Under the pieces are notes generated by a model. The model ran no database searches and had not been told where the DNA came from. It saw only the letters and a list, made by a program, of their open reading frames with translations. Made by a program: the position numbers and the translations under genes. Source: Cinnamomum chago (taxonomy: Eukaryota; Streptophyta; Magnoliopsida; Laurales; Lauraceae). From it: a stretch of DNA of 64,000 nt. The stretch covers positions 21,740,001 to 21,804,000 of the forward strand of contig CP142453.1 of NCBI GenBank assembly GCA_038049695.1, in the 5' to 3' direction. How positions within the stretch are numbered: the stretch's first letter is position 1; each line of letters opens with the position of its first letter. This document shows positions 26,701-37,150 of this stretch, one piece after another.

Positions 26701-29437
26701 AAATTAAATGAAAGGAAATGCTCAACTCCAACATAATAACATCATAACTGTAACCATATTTAAAAAAAGTAAAAATAACATCATAACTGTATGAACCATG
26801 ACTCAGTCTATGCCAAATTGGCACATAAACTTTAATCTACAAACATCCATTTTCCTTATCTAAGCAACATATCCTCTCATGCACATTAGTCTATGCCAAA
26901 TTGGCACATAAACTTTAATCTACAAACATCCATTTTCCTTATCTAAGCAACATATCCTCTCATGCACATTGAGCAGATTGAAACTCAGTCAACTGCATGT
27001 GTCAGTTAATTAGAATTAGAATGGTTCATAGTAACAATTTGATAGTGAAACGCTTTGTTTATTCATGCAAATATAATGAGTTTTCAAGCCCGCATCTCAA
27101 TACAGTAAAGCATAGAAATCATCCATGACAACGGAAGTCCTTGGCACTCATGATAATTTGTTATGAAAATTAAGGGGAAAAAATAATAGGGAGAAAGTTA
27201 TACATCAGAACGAATTTCTTTGCCATAATACATCAGCGTTTGGATAGTGTAATCTTTTTTAGTACTCTCAACATTATACGTTTACATGTAGAATGGACGA
27301 AAGACCTGTTTTCATTCTTAGAAATAGCCATATTGGAATCCATAGAAGATTGCTGAAGTGCAATCATTTCGCTCTTGGTAACTGCATAAATTGCATGGCC
27401 ACATATAACTCCAATCCGTCTTCTTTTTGTGATAATCAGCATGTAGTAAGGCCCTAAAAATTTAATGAAACCTGCAAAATAGAAATAGATCATACTTGGA
27501 TTCCAACGGCGATGCAATTTCTAGAGTGTTGCATGTGAAATACAAATTAATATTACATACCAACAATGCCATAACAATTTATGACAAATTTCAGCCCACC
27601 CGTGGACTTGTTCCCTTCATGTATCCGCCTCAACAATTCGGAACATTCCCTTTCCGAATATGTAGTAGCATCTTCAGATATGTTCAACTCAGATGACTCC
27701 AGCCTATCAATCTTTAACACTCTCCACGATGTTCTAGTCTTGTCTCTTCCAATCATATAAAAGTTCTGTGGCACAATGCAATCAAATAATCATTGGATGA
27801 CAAGTAATATTCCAGAATTAGTAAAGCATTCAATACATCACTATGATAATTGAAAACCCAATGGTCATGAATTATACAGTATATACAACGAAGGTAAATT
27901 GAGAAGATACATAGTGGTAGACCTCAGAGGCTTTTATGTGGTCATTTAAAAGTCAAATATTAACATTATAAAGAACACCATATCATCATTGTAACTAGGA
28001 AAAATTAAAAATTGCTCGCAGGGAAAAAAATAAATTTTCATTAAATATAAAACAAGATGAAATCATTGAATTGAAGATTCAGCACCGTGCACTAAGCAAC
28101 TTCAAATCATAGTTACCTGGTTTGCAATTTGTTTGGGCATGCAAGTTTGCAATTCATAATTCTAGACTTTAGATTGATAAATAAATTTGATCGATTAGGT
28201 TCACTTGATTTGCTTTTCAATCCATTTGATTCGTTCGAGTCCGACAAGTTCAATGAACAAATTTATTTGTATCCATGCTATAAGCCAATCATTAGGTTCC
28301 ACATCGAAAATTCATACTGGTCAAAATAATTGTTCTTCTTTACATTCACTCTGGGCCAAATTTCTCTTCAAATAAAGTTAGGCCCACCATCAAACTAGTC
28401 ATGTGCAGAACACATTGTTAAAACAAAGAGCAGTGTAAAATTCCATGTTTTGCTGGTGATCAATCTTAAATTGGGGCCAACTCTAATTAGAGATAAACAT
28501 GGACTATGTGTTAATACAAAAGGGCGCATTGTTTTTGAGAAGGTTGAATTTTTTAGGTAAGCCCCTCTAATGTTTATAGGACTAAGTTTAGCAAACCTTA
28601 TGAGCAAACTTTACTAATAGTTCATGAATCAAACAGTGAATTGTTCAAAATGAATTACTCGGAGTTCAAAGGCCCTTATTAGGGAAAACTATGCATCAAA
28701 TAAATGCTCAGATAATAATTTTTGTCGAAATGGTACAATCGGGTATCAACCATGGCCTTTATTAACAATCTTCAAATCTCGAAACACTTACCTCACCCAA
28801 GATTTATTCTCAAGTAATTTTTTACGAAAATGGTGCTTATAGCCGGAAAACTATATCAATATTTTTTTGTTAAAAGTAGAAGAAAAGGTAAGAGAAAGAA
28901 ACAAAGTTACCAACTCTTAGCTGCCAAAAAAGAACCCATAAGAAAGTAAAATTTCTGACATATATCACTCATCATCAAAATCATTGAAGTCTAGTCCCAT
29001 CCAAGATCAATTATCAAATGGAGCAAAAGATGTCTACGAAAATTGAAAAGTGATTGATATGTGTATCTGTATATTACATATAGGCGGATATCAGAAAGTC
29101 GCCTAAATGCAAAATTAGATAAAATTGGAAATGGATCAAGAACCCTAAAAATAAGCGACAAAAACAAATGATAAATGATTTCAGATAGAAGGCCCCAAAC
29201 CAAACAATTAAAATCAAAAGGAGAGATAAAGAGAAAGATTGAGAAAAGATTTGACAAGATCACCAAATCAGATCAAGCTATGAGATCCCAAAAAATCGCA
29301 TTGAATTCTACATACAAAGCTTACAAAGGGGACATTAGTGATAATACCGATCTAGTCTCGTAGAGCTTGAATTTCTGCAAGAAGAAGCTTCTGCCATCTG
29401 CAGGCTGGCCCTGTGGCTCGTTCTCCTCCGAGTCCAT
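11733..29437 (-). CDS. SAC: SAC-domain phosphoinositide phosphatase, copy A (16 exons, complete)
   Basis: Exons 1-16 (minus strand): 29437-29348, 27765-27561, 27471-27306, 26570-26348, 25183-25107, 24976-24789, 24693-24596, 24441-24308, 23049-22921, 21901-21499, 18247-18126, 17959-17846, 15618-15421, 12404-12237, 12125-12017, 11843-11733 (TAA). All are GT-AG and in phase: 2535 nt, 844 residues. Landmarks are the N-terminal [84 protein letters not shown], the catalytic CX5R loop [13 protein letters not shown] (Cys about residue 504), [16 protein letters not shown] and the C-terminal [14 protein letters not shown]. This matches the Arabidopsis SAC1-SAC5 subgroup, which dephosphorylates phosphoinositides such as PI(3,5)P2 at vacuolar/endomembranes. 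Catalytic residues are intact. The start codon has A at -3 and G at +4. Exon 10 carries a 42-nt tandem repeat absent from copy B. Confidence 0.95.
12405..13077 (-). other. SAC copy A intron 13, left part
   Basis: Intron 13 (12405-15420, 3 kb) separates exons 14 and 13. This left part is AT-rich with no recognised element. Around 12840-12990 it has repeated GAGCCCAAGCC-like words without a clear boundary. Confidence 0.6.
13078..13229. repeat. imperfect tandem repeat, about 77 bp x 2
   Basis: Two AT-rich units both end in ATAAATAGCAATACTAT(C/T)GAGATGAGATAAAAATAATAAC. They lie in copy A intron 13, immediately before a SINE-like unit. Confidence 0.8.
13205..13378 (+). mobile_element. SINE-like fragment with box B and A-rich tail
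   Basis: GTTGTGTTCGAAACCTG (about 13247-13263) fits a pol III box B. The unit ends in TCAAAAAATAAAATAAAAAA (about 13358-13378). Box A was not clearly found, so the 5' part may be truncated or absorbed into the preceding tandem repeat. Confidence 0.45.
13425..13512 (+). mobile_element. short tRNA-derived SINE-like unit
   Basis: GCTTAGCTGGTTAGA (13429-13443, box A) is followed about 38 bp later by GAGTTCTAGTCTG (13467-13479, box B) and an A-rich stretch from 13486. It is the second of three such units inside copy A intron 13. Confidence 0.5.
13740..13870 (+). mobile_element. tRNA-derived SINE-like unit
   Basis: TGGTGCAATGGTAAGAG (13748-13764) fits box A and AGGTTCAGACTC (13798-13809) fits box B, about 50 bp apart as in tRNA-headed SINEs. 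No cloverleaf can be drawn across the unit, so it is not a tRNA gene. The 3' end is uncertain. Confidence 0.5.
13879..14268. repeat. 196-bp tandem duplication
   Basis: Two adjacent units (13879-14074 and 14075-14268) start GCCTCCATATATAGGCAAAT and end TTAGATTTTTCGTGTCT. By eye they differ at only a few positions, mainly in A-run length. They lie in copy A intron 13 next to the SINE cluster. Confidence 0.95.
14269..15420 (-). other. SAC copy A intron 13, right part
   Basis: AT-rich intron sequence up to the exon 13 donor. No recognisable gene or element was seen. Confidence 0.6.
16150..16590 (+). mobile_element. L1-type LINE 3' remnant (zinc-finger/zf-RVT tail)
   Basis: Plus-strand frames give [16 protein letters not shown], a degenerate Cys-rich [15 protein letters not shown] and [11 protein letters not shown], in the order of the post-RT tail of plant L1 LINEs (the '...VDNLRRRG...C..C..E...H...IWKERN' pattern). 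The frames are broken. The remnant lies in copy A intron 12 (15619-17845), opposite in strand to the host gene. The 3' end may extend to the A-rich stretch near 16963-16980. Confidence 0.65.
16591..17845 (-). other. SAC copy A intron 12, remainder
   Basis: AT-rich, with the presumed LINE 3' end at the left. A GGGGGGGTCCC run at about 17517-17528 stands out. No gene was seen. Confidence 0.55.
18548..18976. mobile_element. hAT-type MITE (413 bp) with 20-bp inverted termini
   Basis: The element spans 18556-18968. The left end CATGGTTGTCAATTCCGTTC and the reverse complement of the right end CATAGTTGTCAATTCCGTTC differ at one of 20 positions. Flanking octamers GTTGACGT (18548-18555) and GTCGACAT (18969-18976) match at 6 of 8 positions, a decayed hAT-size duplication. 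The interior repeats CCGGAAC/GGAATTG words and has no transposase. It lies in copy A intron 10 (18248-21498). Confidence 0.8.
18977..20339 (-). other. SAC copy A intron 10, middle part
   Basis: AT-rich. Repeated GGATCCAAAT/AGATCCA words (about 19850-19960) occur without clear ends. No gene was seen. Confidence 0.5.
20340..20900 (-). mobile_element. Copia-type LTR and primer-binding-site remnant
   Basis: Read on the minus strand, an LTR-like AT-rich stretch ends in ...ATCTCAA and is followed by TTGGCATCAGAGC (20536-20548). That matches the plant initiator-Met-tRNA primer-binding site (TGGTATCAGAGC) with one change. The LTR side (about 20550-20900) contains GGAAACCTAATC-type words common in Copia LTRs, and 20340-20535 would be the leader. 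No gag or pol was seen, and the outer LTR end was not determined. Confidence 0.5.
21805..21888 (-). repeat. in-frame 42-nt tandem repeat in SAC copy A exon 10
   Basis: Two adjacent 14-codon units read [14 protein letters not shown] and [14 protein letters not shown], followed by a partial third start DDISEAG. Copy B has a single equivalent ([11 protein letters not shown]) and its exon is exactly 42 nt shorter. The repeat lies in the acidic, variable linker about 40 residues before the catalytic motif. Confidence 0.95.
21902..22920 (-). other. SAC copy A intron 9
   Basis: About 1 kb. A GTGGGGCCCCCTGGCC patch lies near 22153. No gene or complete element was seen. Plus-strand open frames over 21537-22140 are antisense shadows of exon 10. 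Confidence 0.6.
23050..24307 (-). other. SAC copy A intron 8
   Basis: About 1.26 kb of AT-rich sequence with a short GA repeat near 24200. No gene or bounded element was identified. Confidence 0.6.
25184..26347 (-). other. SAC copy A intron 4
   Basis: 1.16 kb. It holds a short GA repeat (about 25374-25390) and long T runs (about 26188-26220). In copy B the same intron has grown to 8.4 kb. No element with clear ends was seen here. Confidence 0.7.
26805..26970. repeat. perfect 83-bp tandem duplication
   Basis: Units 26805-26887 and 26888-26970 are identical over all 83 bases (start AGTCTATGCCAAATTGGCAC, end CTCTCATGCACATT). They lie in copy A intron 3. Perfect identity in intron sequence implies a very recent event or a sequence assembly duplication. 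Confidence 0.97.
27766..29347 (-). other. SAC copy A intron 1
   Basis: 1.58 kb of AT-rich sequence between the first coding exon and exon 2. No inserted element with clear ends was seen. The corresponding copy B intron is longer than 4.6 kb. Confidence 0.7.
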
Positions 29438-29446
29438 GGTTCTAAA

Positions 29447-29465
29447 CCCGAGCCTAAGGCTCGGG
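29447..29465 (-). promoter_or_regulatory. 8-bp perfect hairpin just upstream of the SAC copy A start codon
   Basis: CCCGAGCC (29447-29454) and GGCTCGGG (29458-29465) pair perfectly around a 3-nt loop, ending 9 nt before the ATG at 29437-29435 on the minus strand. The stem is GC-rich in an AT-rich setting and would sit in the 5'UTR. An effect on translation is inferred. Confidence 0.6.
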
Positions 29466-29468
29466 AGA

Positions 29469-29480
29469 TCAGACGCGCAT
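29469..29480 (-). promoter_or_regulatory. minimal uORF (Met-Arg-Val-stop) in the SAC copy A leader
   Basis: ATGCGCGTCTGA on the minus strand ends 31 nt upstream of the main ATG, and the hairpin at 29447-29465 lies between them. It is out of the main frame. Whether the transcript begins far enough upstream to include it is not known from sequence alone. Confidence 0.5.
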
Positions 29481-30300
29481 ACGAGAAGAATCAAGAGATC
29501 ACCAGAATTCCGATCTCCAAAAACACCAAAATGGCTCGCGGGGTTGCTTCAGATATAGCATTTCCTCCCTCCGCTCACTTGTACAACTCCTCCTCTTCCA
29601 TTCACGTGAATCAAAGGAAAAAAGAAACAACAAGAAGGAAAAAAAAAAAAAGCAAAGAAGAGAAGAGAAAACCACCACAACTTGCAATATCGAAAATGAT
29701 TTTTGCTTTCTTTTTTTTCTTTTTCTTATTACAACGACCAACCTGTGATCGATTCTGAAAAAGGCCTTTCTTGAATAGAAAATCAGAGGAGAGAGAAATA
29801 GGAATCAAATCAAAAAAAAAAAAAAGGAAAAAAGAAAGAGAAATTGAAGCTGAAATCTGTAGTTGAAAGAAAAAGGTAAGCCACAGCCTAGAGCCAGAGG
29901 GGAGAAGAGGACGCTTCAGATCCACACAAATAACAAAGGGAAAATTTGGATTTGTCTTAGCTGGTCTTTTTTGAGTTTTTGAGTTTTTTTTTTTTTAAGA
30001 TGTCGATAGCTAAAAAAAAATTAACAAAAAAAGTGCAAAGCTAAATAGTGTCTAGTGGGCCCAGCAATTGACGGTTGGATGAAACTCCATGAAAATCTGG
30101 TATGATGTCTGGGGTCCCGCACAGTAAGGCCCAGCCGACCGCGGAGACTTGGGAATTAAAAAAATAAAAAATATGCACGTTAGTTTCTCCGTCCGCGGTG
30201 TTTGTGTAAGATTACATTATGTTGTAGCTCAATTATTTTTTAGACAAACGTAGCATGACATGCCGAATTCTATTCGATCCCACGACGTCAATTGCCGTGG
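29481..30300 (-). promoter_or_regulatory. presumed 5'UTR and promoter region of SAC copy A
   Basis: Upstream of the first coding exon lie purine-rich (plus strand) and A-rich runs at about 29620-29660 and 29812-29870. Read on the gene strand they are long pyrimidine tracts typical of plant leaders. No convincing TATA box was fixed. A CCGCGG-containing GC patch at about 30136-30200 stands out from the AT-rich flank. Confidence 0.4.
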
Positions 30301-30388
30301 GTATTTGGGATTTTGCTTCATGGTGCAATAGCATGAAGGGAGAGCCGGGGTATTTGGGATTTTGCTTCATGGTGCACTAGCATGAAGG
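30301..30388. repeat. 39-bp direct repeat with 10-bp spacer
   Basis: GTATTTGGGATTTTGCTTCA begins both units (30301-30339 and 30350-30388). The units differ at one position and are separated by GAGAGCCGGG. This is intergenic, upstream of copy A. Confidence 0.9.
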
Positions 30389-30427
30389 CTTTTACCATAC
30401 ACAGGTTCAGTTTGGTGCTACCTATAT

Positions 30428-30862
30428 AATATATTAAAATTAATATATTTTTTATATAAATTTATTTGTAATAAAATAATTAAAAAAATCAAATTAACTA
30501 AAAAATTATAAAAACCAAACCTATCTTCCTTTGATCCACGTTAGTACACACGTTTAATCTAAAAAATAAAAGATTCGTATGCATTTATGCTCATTTTGAA
30601 TGCAATATCATAACTTTAAAAAGAACCTTAATTTATAGTGTGATCTAAACAATATATTAAAACTAATATCCATTTCATATAAATCTATGTATAACAAAAA
30701 AATTTAAAAAATTCAAATCAACCAAAAGATTATGAAAATCAAACATTTCTTCCTTTAATCGACATCAGCATACACGTTTCATCTAAAAAAATGAAGGATT
30801 CGCATGCATTTCTACTCATTTTAAATACTATATCAAAACTTTGAAAATAACCTTAATTTATA
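30428..30862. repeat. diverged tandem duplication, about 223 bp x 2
   Basis: Units 30428-30650 and 30651-30862 share their order of words (AATATATTAAAA, a TCTTCCTTT(G/A)AT(C)C stretch, ACACGTTT(A/C)ATCTAAAAAA, GATTCG(T/C)ATGCATTT, ACCTTAATTTATAG). They are clearly older than the 83-bp and 196-bp duplications. Confidence 0.75.
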
Positions 30863-31142
30863 GAGTTGTAATGCATCCTTTTGAATTGGGTCACATTCAT
30901 ACAAGTGGGCTCAAGAGAAACATTTTATTGAAAAGGCAAATATTATGTGTTTTTTAAATAACACATTCACAAATGGGCCCCAAAAAGCTTATGTGGCTTC
31001 TCCTAAGGCCAGAATTGAGGGTTTTTTTTCCAACCAACATTCAGCTTTAAAGAAAAAGAATTTATAACTTCGTTTTGTCTTTCTAAACACTTTTGGTCGG
31101 TCATTTGGTGGCTTTTACTTTCACAATCTCATTCTTTTTTGG

Positions 31143-31513
31143 GTAGGGGTGTTCATCGGTAGGGTTCAGCCAGGATAAGATATAGTCAGGCCTGACTTGC
31201 CTCTAAAAACACTAGCCGGCCCGGCCCAAGACCGACATGGGCTGTAATAGTCAAGCACGACTATGTCCATTTAATTAATAGGGCCGGGCCGAAACTGGCC
31301 TTTTATCACTTTTTTTGGCATTTGAGCAATTTCTTGGTCTAATTAAATTAAATTACATGCATTCCTTATACAGGCCGGTCCATGCTTTGGGCTTTTTTTC
31401 ACTTAATCTAAGTCTGACCCAATTATGAAACGGACCCTAATTATGTATCCAAGCCCAGGCCAAAGCATGCTGGGCCCGGATCAGGCTCGTGGTGGCCCGG
31501 CCCATACCCCTAT
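31143..31513. mobile_element. hAT-like nonautonomous element with GGCCCGG subterminal words
   Basis: The left end TAGGGGTGTTCATCGG and right end GGCCCGGCCCATACCCCTA are inverted over TAGGGGT. Subterminal GGCCCGGCCC and GGGCCGGGCCG words resemble ends of plant hAT elements, including the one at 62060. No matching 8-bp flank was found, so the boundaries are tentative. Confidence 0.5.
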
Positions 31514-34085
31514 GTAATAGTGGTTTAACCCAAATGTTATTACTAAATATGTGAGAAGTGAAAAACATAAGGTGTATATGTAAATAAGACATTCGCTTTT
31601 CTATGTATTAATTATTAATTAATTATTAAGGTGATTGCTAAGTATTCATTTCTTATCTTTGGCCCTATTTCCATAAAAGGAAATGTGATCTGATGTTATT
31701 TTTAAAAGATACACCTTTGTTCTTCATCTTTAACCGCTTATTATATAAAACCTTAATTTAATGCAAACAAACAAGCCTCCAAGAACATGTGTAATGCCAT
31801 GAAACAGGAAACATCGATGGGAGAGAGGGTTTCAAAAGGGAACAACAAAGGTTTTTGCCCTTTTTATTGGTGGGTTTGCTAGTGTAAAAAATGACTCATC
31901 AACTAGTAGCTTAACATAGTTAAGAAAAAAAAAAAAAACACTACTTCTATTCTAAGTGCTTCCTAAATGTCAAGCCATTTTAGCAAATCAGGCTAAATGC
32001 CAAGACATTTAAACGCAACTTAGATAGAGCTTATGGCTTTGAATGTTTCAATATCAATCATGTAAATTTTCAGTCAAACATAGACATACGAATGGAAATT
32101 TTTGACTTTTGACTGGCCAACCCAACGAAAATCCAACTACTATTTTAGAGTTAAAGTTTAGTTTTTTATTTTTCTTAAGTTTTTTTAAGTTTAGTTGAAA
32201 TGGCACTTTTATCACAATTGATAAATAGATACAGCTCAAGTTCAATCTTGTGCTTGCAATACACCCACCAATTAGACCCGAGCTCATTTCAGTTCTCTAT
32301 TACATGACATATATACAAACAACATAAGCATTTATTAAAAAAAAAAAAACAACCCATTGGGATCCAAATCAAATAAAATAAAAACAATGGATAACAAACA
32401 TGTTGTATTGCCATAAGAGCAAATGAAGGATGTAGTGTGTTCAAGGATCCAGCATTGCCAATACTATTTATAAACTCAAATAATTCCCTTTTGAGGAGAA
32501 TGAGAGGGAGCAACTTTTTCCAGCAAATGCTAATATCATATTTCCTTGAGTCACAGGCTATACACAATATTTAGATATTTAGATTTTACTTGACAAGGGG
32601 TGAGGTGGATAGTGGGTAAAGATAAACAATAACACCCAAGACTTAATTCCATCAGATTGACGGTTAAGCAACTATTCAAATATATCTTTTAGGGTTATTA
32701 ACTATCAAAGGAAGAGACCAAAAAAAAAAAAAAAAATACAGATGGTTCATTATTTCCTCCGATGCATGCCATAATGGGCATAATGAGCCAATTTATCTCT
32801 AGTCCCAACCACATAAAGAATTGGAGTTAAAGAGAGGAGAGGAAGTCTCCAATGGGAATTAAAGAACATAACAAGTATTTTGTAAAGCATTTTTTTCGGT
32901 GGTAATAGTATCAATCAATATCTCTTAATTCTATCTTGCCCTGATTACCACATATGGTATTCACATTTTTTTACTTGTTTAATTGTTCAAGATAAGCAAT
33001 ACTTTATTTTTGGAGATTTTTTCAAAAAAATAACTTTAAGTAGCCATTGCACCAAACAGGTAACTTGAGCCTGTAGTGCACCAAACATGAAATTTGCAAA
33101 GAAAAAGTAACATTTTTCACTATTTTTTATTTTTTTGTCGCTGTCGACCTTCATTTTTTGTGTTGAGAGTCGACGGCAACCCTCGCTATAACAAGTGAAG
33201 GTCACTGTCGACCCTAAGCAAGCATAAACTATTCATCTTTTTCTTTCTTCCTCTCTTCTTTTAATCGAAAACTCGAACACCCACAAAACCAAAATATCCC
33301 AAACAAACCATGCTATCCATCTCATACAAAAAATGGTGAAATCCCCACGACTTCAAGCTCTTTCCTTTTTTAACTCTTCTGCAATTCAACAAACACCCTC
33401 TCTGCATCTGTCATCCTCCATCTGCTCCTCTCCTCAGGCATGTTAGGACAGGCATAGTCCCTTCTCCTACAGTTACTCTCAGGCAGGCACTCCTTATCCT
33501 CCACCTCATCCTATTTCCTCCTTCATCTGACCACCAAAAGGACCCCAATTATAATTCTACTTTGCTTCTATTCACTCAAAAAACATATCCAACAAATGTG
33601 CCAATAGAAAAAATATATATTATTTTTAAAATAAATAAGATATAAATGGCTTCTATAAATCCTCATATCTACATAAAAATATTAAAAAGAATAAAAAAAT
33701 AAAAACACCCGAATAATTCAAACTTTAAATCTGAATTATAATAGCTACCTTATTTTTTTAGTTTTCTTCCAACATCTCAATATTCTCTAATGATTATTTG
33801 AAATTATTTGTTATCTCACTACTTCAAATTCTTTGAACATGTATTTTAGAATGTAAGAAATAATGAAAGATGTAGTTTATATAGTATTGTGAAATCATTT
33901 ATAAATCATGTATGAATGTGATTTTGTCTTACTATAGTAATTCTATGACACTTCTAACATAATATGAACATGATCATAAAACACTCATTTTATGAATTCT
34001 ATAGAATTAGTTAATATAATACAAATACTTATAGAATCCTAGTAAAGTTGTTATAGCCTAACTCATTCGAATATATATATTTTTA
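31514..34085. other. intergenic, no gene recognised
   Basis: AT-rich, with A runs at about 31926-31941, 32338-32350 and 32720-32736, and a GTCGACGG/GTCGACAG-containing patch near 33143-33212. No coding exon or bounded element was identified. Confidence 0.5.
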
Positions 34086-34241
34086 TAACGGAGGGTGTCC
34101 CAACCCTTTCGGGCCGAACTAATCCTTACAGGCCCATGAGGAGCCGAGTAAATCCCATGTGGCCCTAGTGTGGTAGCGTAGATTCAAACCCTCAACCCCC
34201 TGGAGTAAACCATTAGGCGAATTGAGCTACCTCTGGGGGTT
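34086..34241 (-). mobile_element. tRNA-derived SINE
   Basis: On the minus strand the head reads ACCCCCAGAGGTAGCTCAAT, with box A GTAGCTCAATTCG (34230-34218) and box B GGTTTGAATC (34190-34181) about 40 bp apart. After a GC-rich body the 3' end runs into an AT-rich tail (about 34066-34085). No cloverleaf acceptor stem is present, so it is a SINE rather than a tRNA gene. Confidence 0.7.
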
Positions 34242-35565
34242 ACTCATTTGAATATGTGAACAACTAACTATGTGGGATTATATCATGGATAGTTTACATG
34301 GGTATTAAGGGGTCAATCCATGTCTAGTTCACTTAACTATGGGGCCGGGGTTTCTTGACCGGTGAGTTGCCTAATAATAGTGTTGCGTAAGTTCAAGTGG
34401 TGTCACCAGTTTAAATCATATTATTATAAATTATAGCATAGGAACAATTTGTCTCCTTTTCCTACCCTGTTAGGGCCAATTTCTTTATGAAAATCCAAAG
34501 GATTCTTGTATGAAGAATTTAGAAATTTTCTAATATGTGGAATTCCTAAATCCTCCTTTGTACTTAAGCATCCAGAAATTCCTGTAAAAAACAAAGAGGA
34601 TGAGATTATGAAGGTCATTTGTGACTTTTTTAGGTTGCTGTGGTTTTGAAATTATGGTAAAGAAATATGGCATTTGCAAATGCCAGAGATAAGCTTTCAT
34701 ATCATCTCCATGAATTCCCAACATACCTAATTATTGTTAGAAATTATAGTAAAAGTATATGCACTAAATACTTTGAGGATGCTTGGTATAAGGAGAGGAA
34801 TCCACATATCTAAGGATTTCTCATTGCCTTTGAAATAAGGATTCCTTGGTGAGGACTTGTATAGTTGAGGATCTTGCTTTTTTATCTAAGTGCATATGAT
34901 GCATATTGGTGAGAAAAATTGATTTCAATGTACAAATTTTCACAACGAGGATTTCCAAGCCCGATTCAGGGAGGTCATGAGATTTGAAAATCCCCAAAAT
35001 AAGGATTCCTATTGCTCAAAATCATAGAGGATTTACAATTGTCAAAAGTGGATTTTTCATGACTTTTGTGAAAATAAAAAATCATTTTACCAAGGATTTG
35101 GTTATTGGTGATATATGTTTCCTTGGATGAAACTTTTATAAAGACTGTATTGATTCTTATATCACTTTATTATTTAGTTAATTTCTTATTCATATGAGCT
35201 TTATCATTTATTTATTAATATTTCTTTCTACAAATATAGTAGGTCGACATGCCATGCCTAGAACGGGTTATTGTGCAAGATTGCTTGTCAATTAATGATG
35301 ATGATGGGTTTCTTTATTTAAATCTAATAAGGCTTGAATTAGGGTTCTCATCCCTACCATTCCTACCATCGAACAAACCTCAAAGGTGGAAGAAGAAAAC
35401 TTTGTTCAAGTCCCCATGTTAGAGGAAAGAAAGAAAGGAAAGAGAGACATCTTCTTAAATTGAGATCTTGATCTAATCTAGATTTATCCAAGCCTCTATC
35501 ATCTTACTCTGTGATTATGGTGTCACTTTTGCCTTAGAATCATGCAGAGTGAAATAGACTGCCTA

Positions 35566-35596
<31 letters not shown>

Positions 35597-37150
35597 TTGA
35601 AAGGGTCATATGGCAAAAGATGCTTGCTATTTCTTTCTAAACATTTTTCTTTGAGGAAAATGATTAAGACACCCACATCAATTTTTCTACAATTTTATCC
35701 ATTCTCGCATTCTATAAAGCATTTGTCCAGCTAAGTCGATCTCCATTTTTTGCTTTGAAGAAGCAAAACCCACTTCTCTCATTTGCTTTGTTTAGTAGTT
35801 CTGATCATTTACCTTAAAATCTCTTTTCCATATTTCGGCGGCATTACCTGAACAAAACCCGTATGTACCTCTTCATTTCTTAATCTATTCTTCTAAAATA
35901 CATATATGAATGCTAATGCTCCAATATTTTTCTTTTGGAACTAAGCTAAATTCATTATTGTTTCCTCTCTTCTTTTTTCCTAATTTAACATAAACCCACA
36001 TCTTACACTTTCTCTCCAATCAATTTTCTTAAGGAAAAAAAGACACCCACATAGATTTTTCAACATTTTTAGCCATATCAACATATTCTCTTTTAGTACA
36101 CCTTTGATTTCCGATAAAAAGTAGCAAAACCTAGTTCCCTCATTTTCTATTTTTTTGTTTTTACATTAGGGGGTATTTTTTTTTTCTAAAATATAACAAT
36201 GTCGTTGGATCTACCCAACCAATCCAATAATCAAAAGCCTTCTGCAAGGTGCACACCTGAGGTCCAAACTGTTTTGTCATTTCCCCCAAGGAAAATTAGA
36301 ATTTCTGGAAAAGAGAGGGGAAAGTCATCTTTAAAGGTAAGTTGTAGATAAAAAAAATCAATTAAATTTCATGCAAACCAATGAGACTCCAAAATTGTGC
36401 TTTGCATTGATATACAACTACAGGCATAAGCATAACAAATACAGCTGAAAAAAAAAGTAGAAGAGATAAAATAGACCTCTCAACATTGTTGGTTGCTGCA
36501 TGAGCAGGTAAAATGATGTCTTTGCCATTTGAGGGCTTTTGTCATGTTTTTAACAAAATTTCAGACAATTATAGAAAGAAATATGAAAAGATTTTGAAAC
36601 TTCATTTTAAATTGATTATGAGTGGCCCACAACAAAACGTAATACAAAAGTTGGTGAGAATAGAATTCCAATTCATATTTGGATTTCTAACAAAAGAAAA
36701 TGGACAACGTGGAACCTTTCATAATGGGCGAACAATCATTCATTCCCTATTTTTTAAAATCATGATTCTTATATATTTCTATAGAGAAGTTGCTTATTTT
36801 ACCCTTTTATAGACCCCTTGCTTTAGAATATCATATTATCTTATTATAATTGCCAATGCCATAGGTTAAGAACAATATAGTTTCATTTGCTCACCGGTCA
36901 CCATTTTCATGTCGTATATCAAGAGGTATCTTGCACAGAAGTTTTACTCTATTGTGCCATCATTTAACCTTCATTTCATGAAACTAATGTAACATTTTAG
37001 TTCTCATCTCTAAGAAGAGTACATATTGCTGTTTTCTTTTTGAATTTTGGAAATCAGTATAATTATGTTTATAATTATGATTTATGAACAGGTTGCGTTT
37101 TTGCCCAGTCCAGCAAGGACTCTTGACCCAAACGGGAGACCCATTTATAT
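34242..37150. other. intergenic, no gene recognised
   Basis: AT-rich. GAATTCC/AAGGATTTCC-type words recur at 34530-35100 and may be an old MITE without recoverable ends. An (ATT)n microsatellite occupies 35567-35597. No coding exon was seen. Confidence 0.5.

Noticed and set aside
34181..34241. Possible minus-strand tRNA gene
   Set aside because: Same reasoning: promoter boxes without cloverleaf pairing, and continuation into a GC-rich SINE body.
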